From assembly GCA_040218875.1 (NCBI GenBank), contig JAVJQP010000013.1: a stretch of DNA of 64,000 nt; one strand, 5' to 3'. The stretch comes from Coleofasciculus sp937127375 (GTDB lineage: Bacteria; Cyanobacteriota; Cyanobacteriia; Cyanobacteriales; Coleofasciculaceae). The position numbers were made by a program, and so were the translations under genes. The notes under the pieces are model-generated. The model saw nothing but the letters and a program-made list of their open reading frames with translations. It did no database searches and was not told the origin of the DNA. This document shows, one piece after another, positions 43,998 to 52,682 of the stretch. The number at the start of each line of letters is the position of its first letter. Positions within the stretch are counted from its first letter, which is position 1.

Positions 43998-44768
43998 ATG
44001 ACTTACTGTCTGGGTATTATTAACCGTTTTGGTATAGTCTTAGCGGCAGACTCTCGCACCAATGCCGGGGTAGACTATATTTCTACTTACAATAAGCTTT
44101 TTGATTTTTCCCTGCCAGGAGAACGAGCGATTGTTATATGTACATCAGGAAACCTTTCGATTACCCAAGGGGTGATCAATCGGTTGCATGGGGATCTACA
44201 AAGTCAGGAAGAACTGAATATCCACTCCCTCCCGAATATGTATGAGGTGACTCGTTATATTGGCAGCAAACTGCGACAAATTCAAGATCAAGACCGTCCT
44301 TGGTTAGAACGCGATCGCATTGATTTTAACTGTAGTTTGTTAGTCGGGGGTCAAATTCGCGGCGAAGCACCACAACTCTATCTGATTTACACCCAAGGGA
44401 ATTTTATTCAAGCCACGCTGGAAACGCCGTTTTTGCAAATTGGCGAAACTAAGTATGGCAAACCCATCCTTGACCGAACGCTCACTTATGATATGCCACT
44501 AGAGGCTGTTGCCAAGTGCGCTCTGCTGTCTATCGATTCAACCATGAAATCGAATATTTCAGTTGGACCTCCGATTAACTTGGTCATGTATGAAGCTGGC
44601 ACATTTATGGCTCGCCAGAAACTGCAACTGCGCTTAGGTGATCCCTATCTGGCAAAGATTCGCAAATTGTGGGAAGATTCGTTACGACGGGCATTTGAAT
44701 CCATGCCAAATATTGAATGGCAGCATCCAGTAGAGGATAATCAACAAGAAGATATTCTGATTGATTAA
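43998..44768 (+). CDS. Proteasome-type peptidase (Anbu family)
   Basis: The 256-residue protein begins MTYCLGIINRFGIVLAADSR. With the ATG at 43998 the Met is removed and Thr1 becomes the N-terminal nucleophile, and Asp17 and Lys32 fall at the catalytic positions; this decides the start over a TTG two codons earlier. It is of the Anbu ('ancestral beta subunit') type related to HslV and the 20S proteasome. The usual Anbu neighbours (transglutaminase-like, alpha-E and ATP-grasp genes) are not present in this window. Substrates are unknown. Confidence 0.9.
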   Translation: MTYCLGIINRFGIVLAADSRTNAGVDYISTYNKLFDFSLPGERAIVICTSGNLSITQGVINRLHGDLQSQEELNIHSLPNMYEVTRYIGSKLRQIQDQDRPWLERDRIDFNCSLLVGGQIRGEAPQLYLIYTQGNFIQATLETPFLQIGETKYGKPILDRTLTYDMPLEAVAKCALLSIDSTMKSNISVGPPINLVMYEAGTFMARQKLQLRLGDPYLAKIRKLWEDSLRRAFESMPNIEWQHPVEDNQQEDILID

Positions 44769-44845
44769 ATTCCCTATTCCCTGTTCCCTGTTCCCTGTTC
44801 CCTGTTCCCTATTCCCTATTCCCCATTCCCTATTCCCCATTCCCT
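44769..44845. repeat. Eleven tandem heptamers (RTTCCCY)
   Basis: The heptamer is ATTCCCT or GTTCCCT, with C at the end in two copies. All eleven are in register. It lies between the Anbu stop and the VKOR start. A related GACAAAT/GACGAAT heptamer run starts right after and provides the VKOR ATG. Confidence 0.95.
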
Positions 44846-44850
44846 GACAA

Positions 44851-45744
44851 ATGACGAATGACAAAGGACAAATAACAAACCGATATTGGATTGGAGCGAT
44901 CGCGGTTTTGGGAATGCTGGAGACAGCATTTCTCACCGTGGTTGAATGGTTGGGAAAAGCAGCGGAGATTTGTCCCACTCATGGCTGTCAGGCGGTGCTA
45001 GAAAGTCCTTATGCCCAGGTTTTTGGACTCCCTCTCCCCCTATTGGGATTTCTTGCCTACACCACGTTGGCAGGAGTTACTCTAGCACCTTTTGCCATTA
45101 AATCCTTGTCATCTGAGTGGGTGGAATCCAGTTGGCTAGTCATGCTGGCAATTACCACCTGTATGCTGGTGAGTAGCAGCTATCTGATGGTCGTGATGCT
45201 GTTTATTGTCAAGGGTATTTGTCCCTATTGCATCGCCTCGGCGCTGTTGTCCTTAACCCTATTTCTGTGGACTACCATCGGTCATGATTGGCAAAATATT
45301 AAGCAAGTTACGCTGACAGGATTGGCGGTTGGTTTGCTGACGTTCACGGGGATAGTGGGAGTCTACACTCAGATTCCTAGCGCTAGCGCTGCTACAGGAG
45401 AATCCGCTCCACCCATTACCCATATCTCCGGTGCGGCTGAACTCACGTTGGCACGTCATTTAAACACCGTAGGAGCAAGAATGTATGGTGCATTTACTTG
45501 CCCTCATTGTCACGAACAAAAACAACTTTTTGGTCAAGCGGCATTTAATCAAATTGATTACATTGAATGTCATCCTCGTGGTGAAAATGCCCAACCCGAA
45601 CGCTGTAAAGCCGCTAATATTAAAGGGGTTCCCACCTGGGAAATTCAGGGACAGTTTTATTCCGGGGTGCAACCATTAGAACGATTGGCAGATATTTCGG
45701 GCTATCAGGGTTCAGAGGCGTTTAAGTACGAGTTTCCTTATTGA
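44851..45744 (+). CDS. Vitamin K epoxide reductase homologue fused to a thioredoxin-like domain
   Basis: The 297-residue protein has four or five membrane segments (about 13-180) with a loop Cys pair in EICPTHGCQAVL and the active CPYC in VKGICPYCIAS. A C-terminal thioredoxin-like domain follows with CPHC in FTCPHCHEQKQLF. Cyanobacterial VKOR-Trx proteins oxidise dithiols in the lumen or periplasm with quinone as acceptor and so make disulfides. All six functional Cys are present. The ATG is part of a heptamer repeat run and has no clear ribosome site. Confidence 0.94.
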   Translation: MTNDKGQITNRYWIGAIAVLGMLETAFLTVVEWLGKAAEICPTHGCQAVLESPYAQVFGLPLPLLGFLAYTTLAGVTLAPFAIKSLSSEWVESSWLVMLAITTCMLVSSSYLMVVMLFIVKGICPYCIASALLSLTLFLWTTIGHDWQNIKQVTLTGLAVGLLTFTGIVGVYTQIPSASAATGESAPPITHISGAAELTLARHLNTVGARMYGAFTCPHCHEQKQLFGQAAFNQIDYIECHPRGENAQPERCKAANIKGVPTWEIQGQFYSGVQPLERLADISGYQGSEAFKYEFPY

Positions 45745-45758
45745 TCTGTTCACGGAAC

Positions 45759-46427
45759 TTATGAACACAATTGAGTGGAAAGTTCCCCCATTATATCCCG
45801 AAGTTCGGCAGAGGGATTATCTACCCGATATACTTCTTGCAACGCATCTGACCAAAGTTGCTGTTTACTGAAATAATTGGCTCGTTCTAATGCCATTTCT
45901 TCAGTCGTTGCCCCTTTTTCCTTCAATTGTGCGGCTAAAATAATCAATCGCACCCGAATGCGATCGCGCTGTTTGCCATTGAGGATGGTAAAGGGTATAA
46001 ATCGTATAGGTTGGCTATCTTCTGCCTGATCAAAAATGACCCAATGATAGGTTTGACCAGGTTCTAAGGGGTCTCCTGTATAACTTAAACGATTCACCCT
46101 TTGCCTATCATTCGCAGCAATCGGTTGACGCCAGATTATCTGCTCACTATTTGCCTGACGAATGCCAATTCCACCGATTTTTCCTTGCCAAACAAATAAT
46201 GGGCGATTCTGCCAAAGTGTGACTGAATTTCTGTGGTATTCTGGTGTAATTAGGCAAAGGTCAACGGGTCGTGAACCTAGGGGTGGATCTTCTTTGCGAT
46301 TTAACAAGTCACGGCGAATTGTTCTCCAGGATACATCGGGATGAATCGGGGCAGTTAGCGCTAGTTTTGCCGCAGATAAAACGAGACAAGTTGTCAGAAA
46401 TAAACACTGTATTCTGCTAAGATTCAC
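45759..46427 (-). CDS. DUF928 exported protein
   Basis: The 222-residue protein has a signal peptide (about 1-26). The DUF928 pattern is LCLITPEYHR.., RPLFVWQGKIGGIGIRQANSEQIIW, SYTGDPLEPGQTYHWVIFD. It starts 11 bp before the stop of the CHAT-CHASE2 gene, so the two are translated from one message. DUF928 genes repeatedly lie beside CHASE2 or CHAT genes in cyanobacteria, as I recall. Function unknown. Confidence 0.88.
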   Translation of the reverse strand: MNLSRIQCLFLTTCLVLSAAKLALTAPIHPDVSWRTIRRDLLNRKEDPPLGSRPVDLCLITPEYHRNSVTLWQNRPLFVWQGKIGGIGIRQANSEQIIWRQPIAANDRQRVNRLSYTGDPLEPGQTYHWVIFDQAEDSQPIRFIPFTILNGKQRDRIRVRLIILAAQLKEKGATTEEMALERANYFSKQQLWSDALQEVYRVDNPSAELRDIMGELSTQLCS

Positions 46428-48912
46428 TATTCAATCGTCTCCAAAAAATAGGTAGTGCGTAAATCCAAATTGTAACCGATGGTAAAACCAAGGGAACCAA
46501 TAGGGCGGCGGAAATATAAACCTGTAAGCTAATGATTCCATAAATAGCGGTGGTACTGGTTAATAGTAGCAACCATTGTCCTGTCCGAATTTGTCGGCGT
46601 TCACTGATGAGTAACACCATTCCTTTACCGAGAAATGCCGCCATACCAACCATCCATAAATCTGGTATTGGAATTACTAATCGCTGGCTTAATAAATGGT
46701 GCATAGTATAGGCATGAGATTCACCCCCTGTATATACAGGCGGATAATTCAGTTGCGGATTTTGCGATCGCCAATAGGATACAGCCATAGGAATGGGAAA
46801 GTTATCACTCCCTCCATCGGTTACCCCAGCTTGATCATATCCACCCGCCGCAATCAGGACAACTTGCTGGTTTAATTGTGCCGCTGTTGGTGCGTTATCA
46901 GTATTTTCTAGTAACTCCCAAGCGGCAATTGTTTGATAAGCATAATCGGGGGGAATGGAAAAATCAATAATTGGATATAACCAAAGTTGTTGGAAATTTC
47001 GCGATAGGCTAGTCATTGCCGGAAGGCGCAACGGATGCAAAAATTCTGTGAGGGGATTGGGTGCGGGATTGTTGTCTAAATAGTGAATGAATCGGGTGCG
47101 GAAATTTGCCGATGAATCCGTCTCGGTTAATCGCTGCGGTTGGGGTAAATTTGGAGCAGGTGTTTGATTAGCGGCGTGGGCGAGGGCTAATAAATAGGCA
47201 AAGGAACAACTATCCGCACAATTGGTATTGGCGGAGAGAAGTTTAGCGTACCACAGTCGCGCATTAATATAAGCCTCTAAACTCCAATTGGGGTGAGCGA
47301 GACTATCAATGATTCCTAGTTCTTCGTTCCCAGTTTTTACCGATGCAAAGACTAACCAGGTTTGTTTTTTGTCAATGGATTGCTGAATAGACTGCGCTAG
47401 AATGTCATCTTCATCGGTGGGACTATCCAGGAGATAATCTAACCCAATAACTTTGGCATCTAAGGCGGTAAGCTGATCAATAAGACGGGCTAAATAGGTG
47501 CGATCAATGGGATTAATGCGTCGTGCGTCAATATTGGCATGGATGAGAGACTCGCGGTCAATATGTACTAAGAGAACAGGGGGAGATTTCTCTGTAGGAA
47601 GCTGTTCAGTAATGTTCCGGTAAACCGACTGCATCCAAACCCGCCGTTCCAGTAGAAAATCTTGCACCCCAGGGCGTAAACTAAGAAACATAAGCACCAA
47701 AAGTGCGATCGCTTCAGGTTTAGTGGGTAACCAACACTTTACCCGTTGCTTCCAGCCTGTGGGTTCTAGGCGAAACGGGGGGGCGTCAGGATGGCGAAAT
47801 AGGGAGGGAACCAGATAGGCGCTAGGATAGGTGAGATGCTTTTCTAATTTGAGATACTGACAGGCTTCCCGCAGAGATTCTTGCACATCATGAAACTGGG
47901 CTAACCGTTGCAGAAACTGCACCAGGAATTCTTGGGCGACTTGATTGTGAATCGGTTCTCGCATTACCGCCACCTGAGGAAAGCCCAAATCAATCAGGGA
48001 ATTGGCTAAACTGAGTCCATTACAGGAGTTAAACAGGGCAAACTGTAAGCCGCGTTCCTTGGCGATTTTCAGAGGGGTGACGATTTCACTGAAATTCAGA
48101 GACACTCCCGGCGCGATCGCAAACTCTCCGCCAGTTAAGATGGTTTCATTACTATGACCCGCAAAAAATAAGATATCCCAGCCCCGTGCATCGGTAATCT
48201 GCTTGACAATTTCCGTTTTTAATGATTCAGTGTCCTGTCCCGGTTGCCAACCGACAAACACAACCTCAGCAATTCCAGAGAGCGATCGCACCGCCTCTTG
48301 ATCTGCCTTAAAATTTAATCCGGTATCATCTCCCCAAATCACTAAAACCCGCGCCCGTCGCCGCCGCCTCGGTGTCACCGTTGTGCCTTGAATTGTCAGA
48401 GGTGTCCGCAGGATATGAATTTGAGAGGGTGCTGCAAACTCGGTACCAATTTCCCAGGCTTCCCAGGGTAATCGGGCGAGTTCTAGGGGATTACAGGTGA
48501 TAAAGATTTCGATAATCGGCTGAGTATCTTTCATCCCCTGATCTCGAACCGCCTGAACGATACGAGAACGAAGTTCAAACAACTCCCCTCGCCGCAACCA
48601 TTGATGAAACTCGTAGAGTAATTTTGCCTCAGCTTGAACCAGTTTAGCGTGCCAATCGATGGGTGGTTTGCTCAAGTTCCCCATCTGAGACACCCGCCCT
48701 CGCAACGCCTGCTTATAGAAACTCAGATAAACCTTACTCCACTCCTGATACAGTGTGGTTAGGGTTTCTGGATAGGGTACGGTGACACCAATTTGTTGTC
48801 CTCGCCCCCAGGACAACTCAAACAGACAAGCCTGTTCGACACGCTGAACTTTGAGATAGAACACAAAACGGTTGGGAGTCATAATCGATAGGAATCGCCG
48901 ATTGGCAATCAA
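46417..48912 (-). CDS. CHAT peptidase-CHASE2 sensor membrane protein
   Basis: The 831-residue protein starts with about 180 residues of helical region, then a caspase-like CHAT domain (about 185-375). Its catalytic dyad is visible as His253 (FFAGHSNE) and Cys297 (FNSCNGL). A membrane segment (about 403-420) leads to an extracytoplasmic CHASE2 domain (PVLLVHIDRESL onward, about 435-755) and three C-terminal membrane segments. It lacks a kinase or cyclase output, so the CHAT domain itself may be the output. A second ATG is ten codons later. It is coupled to the DUF928 gene. Confidence 0.9.
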   Translation of the reverse strand: MIANRRFLSIMTPNRFVFYLKVQRVEQACLFELSWGRGQQIGVTVPYPETLTTLYQEWSKVYLSFYKQALRGRVSQMGNLSKPPIDWHAKLVQAEAKLLYEFHQWLRRGELFELRSRIVQAVRDQGMKDTQPIIEIFITCNPLELARLPWEAWEIGTEFAAPSQIHILRTPLTIQGTTVTPRRRRRARVLVIWGDDTGLNFKADQEAVRSLSGIAEVVFVGWQPGQDTESLKTEIVKQITDARGWDILFFAGHSNETILTGGEFAIAPGVSLNFSEIVTPLKIAKERGLQFALFNSCNGLSLANSLIDLGFPQVAVMREPIHNQVAQEFLVQFLQRLAQFHDVQESLREACQYLKLEKHLTYPSAYLVPSLFRHPDAPPFRLEPTGWKQRVKCWLPTKPEAIALLVLMFLSLRPGVQDFLLERRVWMQSVYRNITEQLPTEKSPPVLLVHIDRESLIHANIDARRINPIDRTYLARLIDQLTALDAKVIGLDYLLDSPTDEDDILAQSIQQSIDKKQTWLVFASVKTGNEELGIIDSLAHPNWSLEAYINARLWYAKLLSANTNCADSCSFAYLLALAHAANQTPAPNLPQPQRLTETDSSANFRTRFIHYLDNNPAPNPLTEFLHPLRLPAMTSLSRNFQQLWLYPIIDFSIPPDYAYQTIAAWELLENTDNAPTAAQLNQQVVLIAAGGYDQAGVTDGGSDNFPIPMAVSYWRSQNPQLNYPPVYTGGESHAYTMHHLLSQRLVIPIPDLWMVGMAAFLGKGMVLLISERRQIRTGQWLLLLTSTTAIYGIISLQVYISAALLVPLVLPSVTIWIYALPIFWRRLNSES

Positions 48913-49602
48913 GATGCCTCGTTTCTTGATTCTATCTCTCAGCCATTAGGGAGATATGCAGTTTGCCTTAATCGGTGAACAGAAATCCAGCCATCATCTT
49001 TGACGCCAGTATGTGATGCATCGTCAGTAAGCGTAATGGAAGTTACGTTCAATTCTTTAAAGCTTACGTCAGTATTTTTATTCTTCCAGCAAGTCTTATA
49101 AATTTACCTTATTATTTAAATGATTCGTGTAACATTAGTGCAATGTATATTTGTAAAATTTTAAATTATTTTATACTTGTTTTTATGTTTTTAAGTTTTG
49201 TCTGGATATTTGCATAGCTAGCTTAGATTTAAGCTTCATGAGCTTTTACATGAATAATTACAAAGAAAAGAAACCGATGTAAAGATTCAATAAAGATAGG
49301 TTTTATTCGCTTGATATAGAAAATAAAGAGAGTATGATCACTTACATAGATGTTTATCATGACATTTTTGTTAGCAGGTCGGTATTGTTAGGATGATCAG
49401 CCAAGGCTATAGCAATTTTAGAGCCGATGTCATAGATCACAAGAAGAGTAGAACATGGCGTTGCCAGATCTACCTACCGTGTTACACCGGGTTAGAAAAT
49501 GCCGTCAAACCTAAACAAGGCTGAGAGAGTTCGCGACATAGTTTTGTTGATGTGTACTGACCTGTCTCAGATCCAAACGTAACGAAACAAGGATGAGTCA
49601 GT
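48913..49602. other. 690-bp AT-rich region upstream of the PEP-CTERM gene
   Basis: Long A/T runs and no credible frame are seen. The divergent promoters of the CHAT-CHASE2 and PEP-CTERM genes must be here. AAGGATGA at 49589-49596 is the ribosome site of the next gene. No clear hairpin or riboswitch pattern was recognised. Confidence 0.5.
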
Positions 49603-50349
49603 ATGATTTGTACGTTGAACAATAAGTTGACAAAACGCCTCGCTTCCAGCTTGGCGATCATTAGTGCTACTGTAGCCATTGGTATGGCTGGACAACAGTC
49701 TATCGCCTCGGCAGCTAATGTGACTTTCGAGTGGGATGAAGGCGGACCTGGGCAGGGAGTGAATTCTCCGTTTGTATCTTTACACCGATCTGGAGGACCA
49801 GTCTTGGCTGATGACTTTATACCAGCTTCTAGTGGCTGGGTGAGCAAAGTCGAGTGGTGGGGTAGTGCGCCATTCACCAGTCAGGATGAATTTGAAATCA
49901 CTTTTCATACTGACAACAACGGTAAACCAGCAGCAACTGGGAACTTTGGTGGCATAAGCCAGTGGACTACATCAGTACAAGCTCTGGACAATGACGGGGA
50001 CGACGTGTACCACTATTTTATAGATTGGGAACCCCAAGACGTCTTTCTCGAAGCAGGTTCAACCTACTGGTTCAGCGTGGCTAATGCATCTGGTAATGCC
50101 TGGACTTGGGCGAATCCGGGTGGCGTTGCTCCAACTGTCGGCGCCCAACAATTCAACGCAGTCGAATCGACGGGTGTCGGTCCAAACGGAGGTCCACATT
50201 TTGGTCCGTGGGATTCACTTGATAATCAGGACTTTGCTTTCCGCATCTCTTCTGTACCCGAACCCCTTACTCTCCTTGGCTCAGCGACAGCTCTGGGATT
50301 TGGAGCGTTGTTCAAACGAGAGCATTCAAAAAGGCAAAAGAAAGGATAA
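49603..50349 (+). CDS. PEP-CTERM sorted extracellular protein
   Basis: The 248-residue protein has a long signal peptide (about 1-38) and a beta-sandwich-like region rich in Trp, Gly and Asp. The C-terminal sorting signal is VPEPLTLLGSATALGFGALF followed by the basic tail KREHSKRQKKG. That tripartite end (PEP, hydrophobic, basic) marks export by an exosortase system, usually to the outer surface or matrix. No exosortase gene is in the window. The mature protein is acidic. Confidence 0.93.
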   Translation: MICTLNNKLTKRLASSLAIISATVAIGMAGQQSIASAANVTFEWDEGGPGQGVNSPFVSLHRSGGPVLADDFIPASSGWVSKVEWWGSAPFTSQDEFEITFHTDNNGKPAATGNFGGISQWTTSVQALDNDGDDVYHYFIDWEPQDVFLEAGSTYWFSVANASGNAWTWANPGGVAPTVGAQQFNAVESTGVGPNGGPHFGPWDSLDNQDFAFRISSVPEPLTLLGSATALGFGALFKREHSKRQKKG

Positions 50350-50801
50350 ATCCAAAATAATCCCGAATTGGCTGACGCTAGAGCGGCGGTAAGCGTAATA
50401 GCGGTTTGTAGAGACGTTGCATGCAACGTCTCTACTTAAAGTCCCATCACTTGATTGGGGATATTTTTTCTCCTTCTAAATAGTCTTCTGGAGAGATATA
50501 GGCGTAATTTGGACTCACTGTCATTTGAGAAACACTCCCTTTTTTATTGTCACTTAGGATTTACGCAATTTGAGGATTACAGCAGATTTGGTGGTTGATG
50601 AAGTACAGCCTTAAGCAAGATCCCCGACAACTCCTACGAAGTCGGGGATCTGTCTGTGTACCTCACTTACTTGAAAAGCGCTGTAAAACTATAGGGGTAG
50701 GGTGGGCATTGCCCACCCTACATAAGACTCTGCAATCCTATTACTGTTATTGTTGGAGTAAACTCTATCGTACCCCGACAAACAATAAACGGATCAAATC
50801 C
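50350..50801. other. Repeat-filled intergenic region
   Basis: It holds a perfect 28-nt palindrome at 50408-50435 (core ACGTTGCATGCAACGT) 58 bp after the PEP-CTERM stop, an 85-bp repeat element at 50581-50665 shared with 53943-54026, and GTAGGGTGGGCATTGCCCAC.. at 50697-50721. A 175-codon frame across the area is not a gene. Confidence 0.85.
50581..50665. repeat. 85-bp element with GATCCCCGAC/GTCGGGGATC hairpin
   Basis: It shares AGCAGATTTGGTGGTTGATG, the hairpin arms GATCCCCGAC and GTCGGGGATC, and GTGTACCTCA with the copy at 53943-54026. The two differ mainly in the hairpin loop and a few other bases. Confidence 0.9.
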
Positions 50802-51251
50802 TTACTCGTAAATCCAAGGATTGATAGTCGGTTGCCAGCTTACCAGTTCCTCTTCCTTAAACCAAAGCTTAATTTCCTCTTTAGCCGTATCTGGTCCATC
50901 GGAACCATGAATCAGGTTGCGACCAACGGTAACGCCAAAATCACCCCGAATTGTTCCCGGTTCAGCGCTGAGAGGATTGGTTGCACCAATGATTTTCCGG
51001 GCGGAAGCAATAATTCCCTCCCCTTCCCAAACCATGGCGACAACAGGACCAGAGGTGATAAATTCAATCAGTCCAGCAAAAAACCCCTTGTCTTTGTGAA
51101 CCGCATAATGTTGTTCTGCTAGTTCGCGGCTAACACTCATCAGCTTGAGTCCCACTAGGGTAAAGCCTTTTGTTTCCAGCCGTTGGATAATTTCACCCAC
51201 CAGATTACGCTGAACGCCATCTGGCTTAATCATCAAAAATGTCCGCTCCAA
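50802..51251 (-). CDS. ndk: Nucleoside diphosphate kinase
   Basis: The 149-residue enzyme balances nucleoside triphosphate pools. Its start is TTG (ERTFLMIKPDGVQRNLVGEI follows), supported by GAGGAGAG eight bases upstream and by the family's usual N-terminus; the longer frame adds 23 codons of no conserved sequence. The phosphohistidine lies in NLIHGSDGP. The ending EELVSWQPTINPWIYE is typical for cyanobacteria. Confidence 0.97.
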   Translation of the reverse strand: MERTFLMIKPDGVQRNLVGEIIQRLETKGFTLVGLKLMSVSRELAEQHYAVHKDKGFFAGLIEFITSGPVVAMVWEGEGIIASARKIIGATNPLSAEPGTIRGDFGVTVGRNLIHGSDGPDTAKEEIKLWFKEEELVSWQPTINPWIYE

Positions 51252-51341
51252 GTTTCTCTCCTCAACATTTTTTACAAATTGCCAAACCCAGATTAGACCA
51301 TATTCGTGTCCATTGCCCAATTATGTCGGTTCAGCAAGGCG

Positions 51342-51365
51342 AGAGACGTTCCATGGAACGTCTCT
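51342..51365. repeat. 24-nt perfect palindrome
   Basis: AGAGACGTTCCATGGAACGT plus CTCT is exactly self-complementary. It lies between the convergence-free ends of ndk and the coiled-coil gene and belongs to the AGACGT..ACGTCT family. Confidence 0.9.
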
Positions 51366-51396
51366 ACAAATTCCAGATGTGCTGTTACCCGTTTGT

Positions 51397-52476
51397 TTAC
51401 TTGGTTTTGGTTTGCCCTTTAGCCTGTTCTAAGGCAATTTCTTTCAGCGCCTGGTAAGAATTGGAATTTGAGGTTCCTTCAATTGCCTTAACTGCTAAAT
51501 CCTGCACCTGTTTCAGCGCCGCATCCAGTTGTTTGGAGAGGTTGTCAATCCGGGCTTCTTGGTTTTCAATGGTTTCTTGCAGCGATTCAATCCGTAGGTT
51601 ATAGAAGCGCTTTTGCCCGTCGATTTCTAACTGTTGTAAATCTGCCTTAACTTTAACTTGGCTATTCGCGATCGCCTTTCCTTGTTCTTTGGCTTTCTTC
51701 ACCGCCGCTTCCTTCTCTTGGTCAAAGGCGTCTACCTTAGATTTTAACTCATCAAAGGTCTTTTCCTGTTGGGCGATCGCCTTTTCTCGTTCCTCCCATT
51801 GCTGTTGTTGCGCTTGATGAGCTTCTTCCAATTCCTTGTACAGAGTTTTCTGCTGCTGGTCGTAAGTGTCCTGGTCTAAATTACGACGTAGTTCTAAATC
51901 ATACTTGTACTCTTGATCGTCCCGTTGACGACTTCTTTGATGGTCTTCGTTCCGTTCCTTAATCGCCTGTTGATGTTCAGCCTGCTCTTTTTGCCAAGCT
52001 TGACGCAAGTCCTGAATTTCTTGTTCTAATGCCTCTCGCTGTTGACTGATTTCAGCTTCAAAGGTTTTCGAGTTTTCTTCGTAGGTTTCAATTAAATCAT
52101 CTAGCGTATCTTCTTCAATGTCGTCTAAATCATATAAGGCTTCAAGCTGTTGTGTTTCTTCGGAAACCGCTTGTCGTAATTCTTGTAAACTCGCTGCTTC
52201 AGTTGTGAGTTTTTCCGATAACTCACTCACCGCACCACCAAATCCAACTTGTAACTCAACCAAACAATCCATTGTTGCTGTCATTTTATCAGAAGCGGTA
52301 GACAGCTTTTTGCTCACGATTCCAGAGTGCTGACCATTTGGGGACGCGCCGTTATTTTTGACCTCTTTCTGAAGTTGTTTTAGTTTACCTTCTAACTCTT
52401 TCCGCTCTTTCCATAATTCTTCATAAGATTCGAGGATTTCAGCTTTGGTGTTTTTGCTATTGGGTTTGCTTGCCAT
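51397..52476 (-). CDS. Coiled-coil-rich protein, paralogue of the next gene
   Basis: The 359-residue protein starts at the ATG MASKPNSKNTKAEI; the longer frame runs into a dispersed repeat. After about 80 residues, nearly all of it is coiled coil with Glu/Gln/Lys heptads (about 80-345). TMDCLVELQVGFGGAVSELSEKLTTEA and the C-terminal QALKEIALEQAK parallel the paralogue at 52683-53684. Tandem coiled-coil-rich pairs in multicellular cyanobacteria include filament-forming, cell-shape proteins; the resemblance to such pairs (e.g. Alr4504/Alr4505 of Anabaena) is from memory and unverified. Confidence 0.8.
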   Translation of the reverse strand: MASKPNSKNTKAEILESYEELWKERKELEGKLKQLQKEVKNNGASPNGQHSGIVSKKLSTASDKMTATMDCLVELQVGFGGAVSELSEKLTTEAASLQELRQAVSEETQQLEALYDLDDIEEDTLDDLIETYEENSKTFEAEISQQREALEQEIQDLRQAWQKEQAEHQQAIKERNEDHQRSRQRDDQEYKYDLELRRNLDQDTYDQQQKTLYKELEEAHQAQQQQWEEREKAIAQQEKTFDELKSKVDAFDQEKEAAVKKAKEQGKAIANSQVKVKADLQQLEIDGQKRFYNLRIESLQETIENQEARIDNLSKQLDAALKQVQDLAVKAIEGTSNSNSYQALKEIALEQAKGQTKTK

Positions 52477-52532
52477 AATTCTTACCTGGGGTATTTTGAG
52501 TCGTGATGGATGATCAGTTAACGGTGGGGTCA

Positions 52533-52674
52533 GGGCGGGTTTAGTTACGTTATCGGTTTTGTCCAAAACGTTATCGGTAAAACCCGCCCCTACAACCCTG
52601 CTTACCCTAGATGGGCGGGTTTAGTTACGTTATCGGTTTTGTCCGAAACGTTATCGGTAAAACCCGCCCCTACA
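52533..52674. repeat. Two GGGCGGGTTT palindromic elements, 80-bp period
   Basis: Copies at 52533-52594 and 52613-52674 differ by one base. Each begins GGGCGGGTTTAGTTACG and ends GTAAAACCCGCCCCTACA, with ACGTTATCGG repeated in both arms. They fill the gap between the two coiled-coil genes and would form a strong hairpin pair in the shared transcript. Confidence 0.93.
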
Positions 52675-52682
52675 GAACGGAT

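Noticed and set aside
44682..44978. 98-codon minus-strand frame with repeated GNREQGTGN residues
   Set aside because: It is the translation of the 11-copy heptamer array.
50595..51122. 175-codon gene on the plus strand
   Set aside because: It runs through a dispersed repeat and then antisense through ndk.
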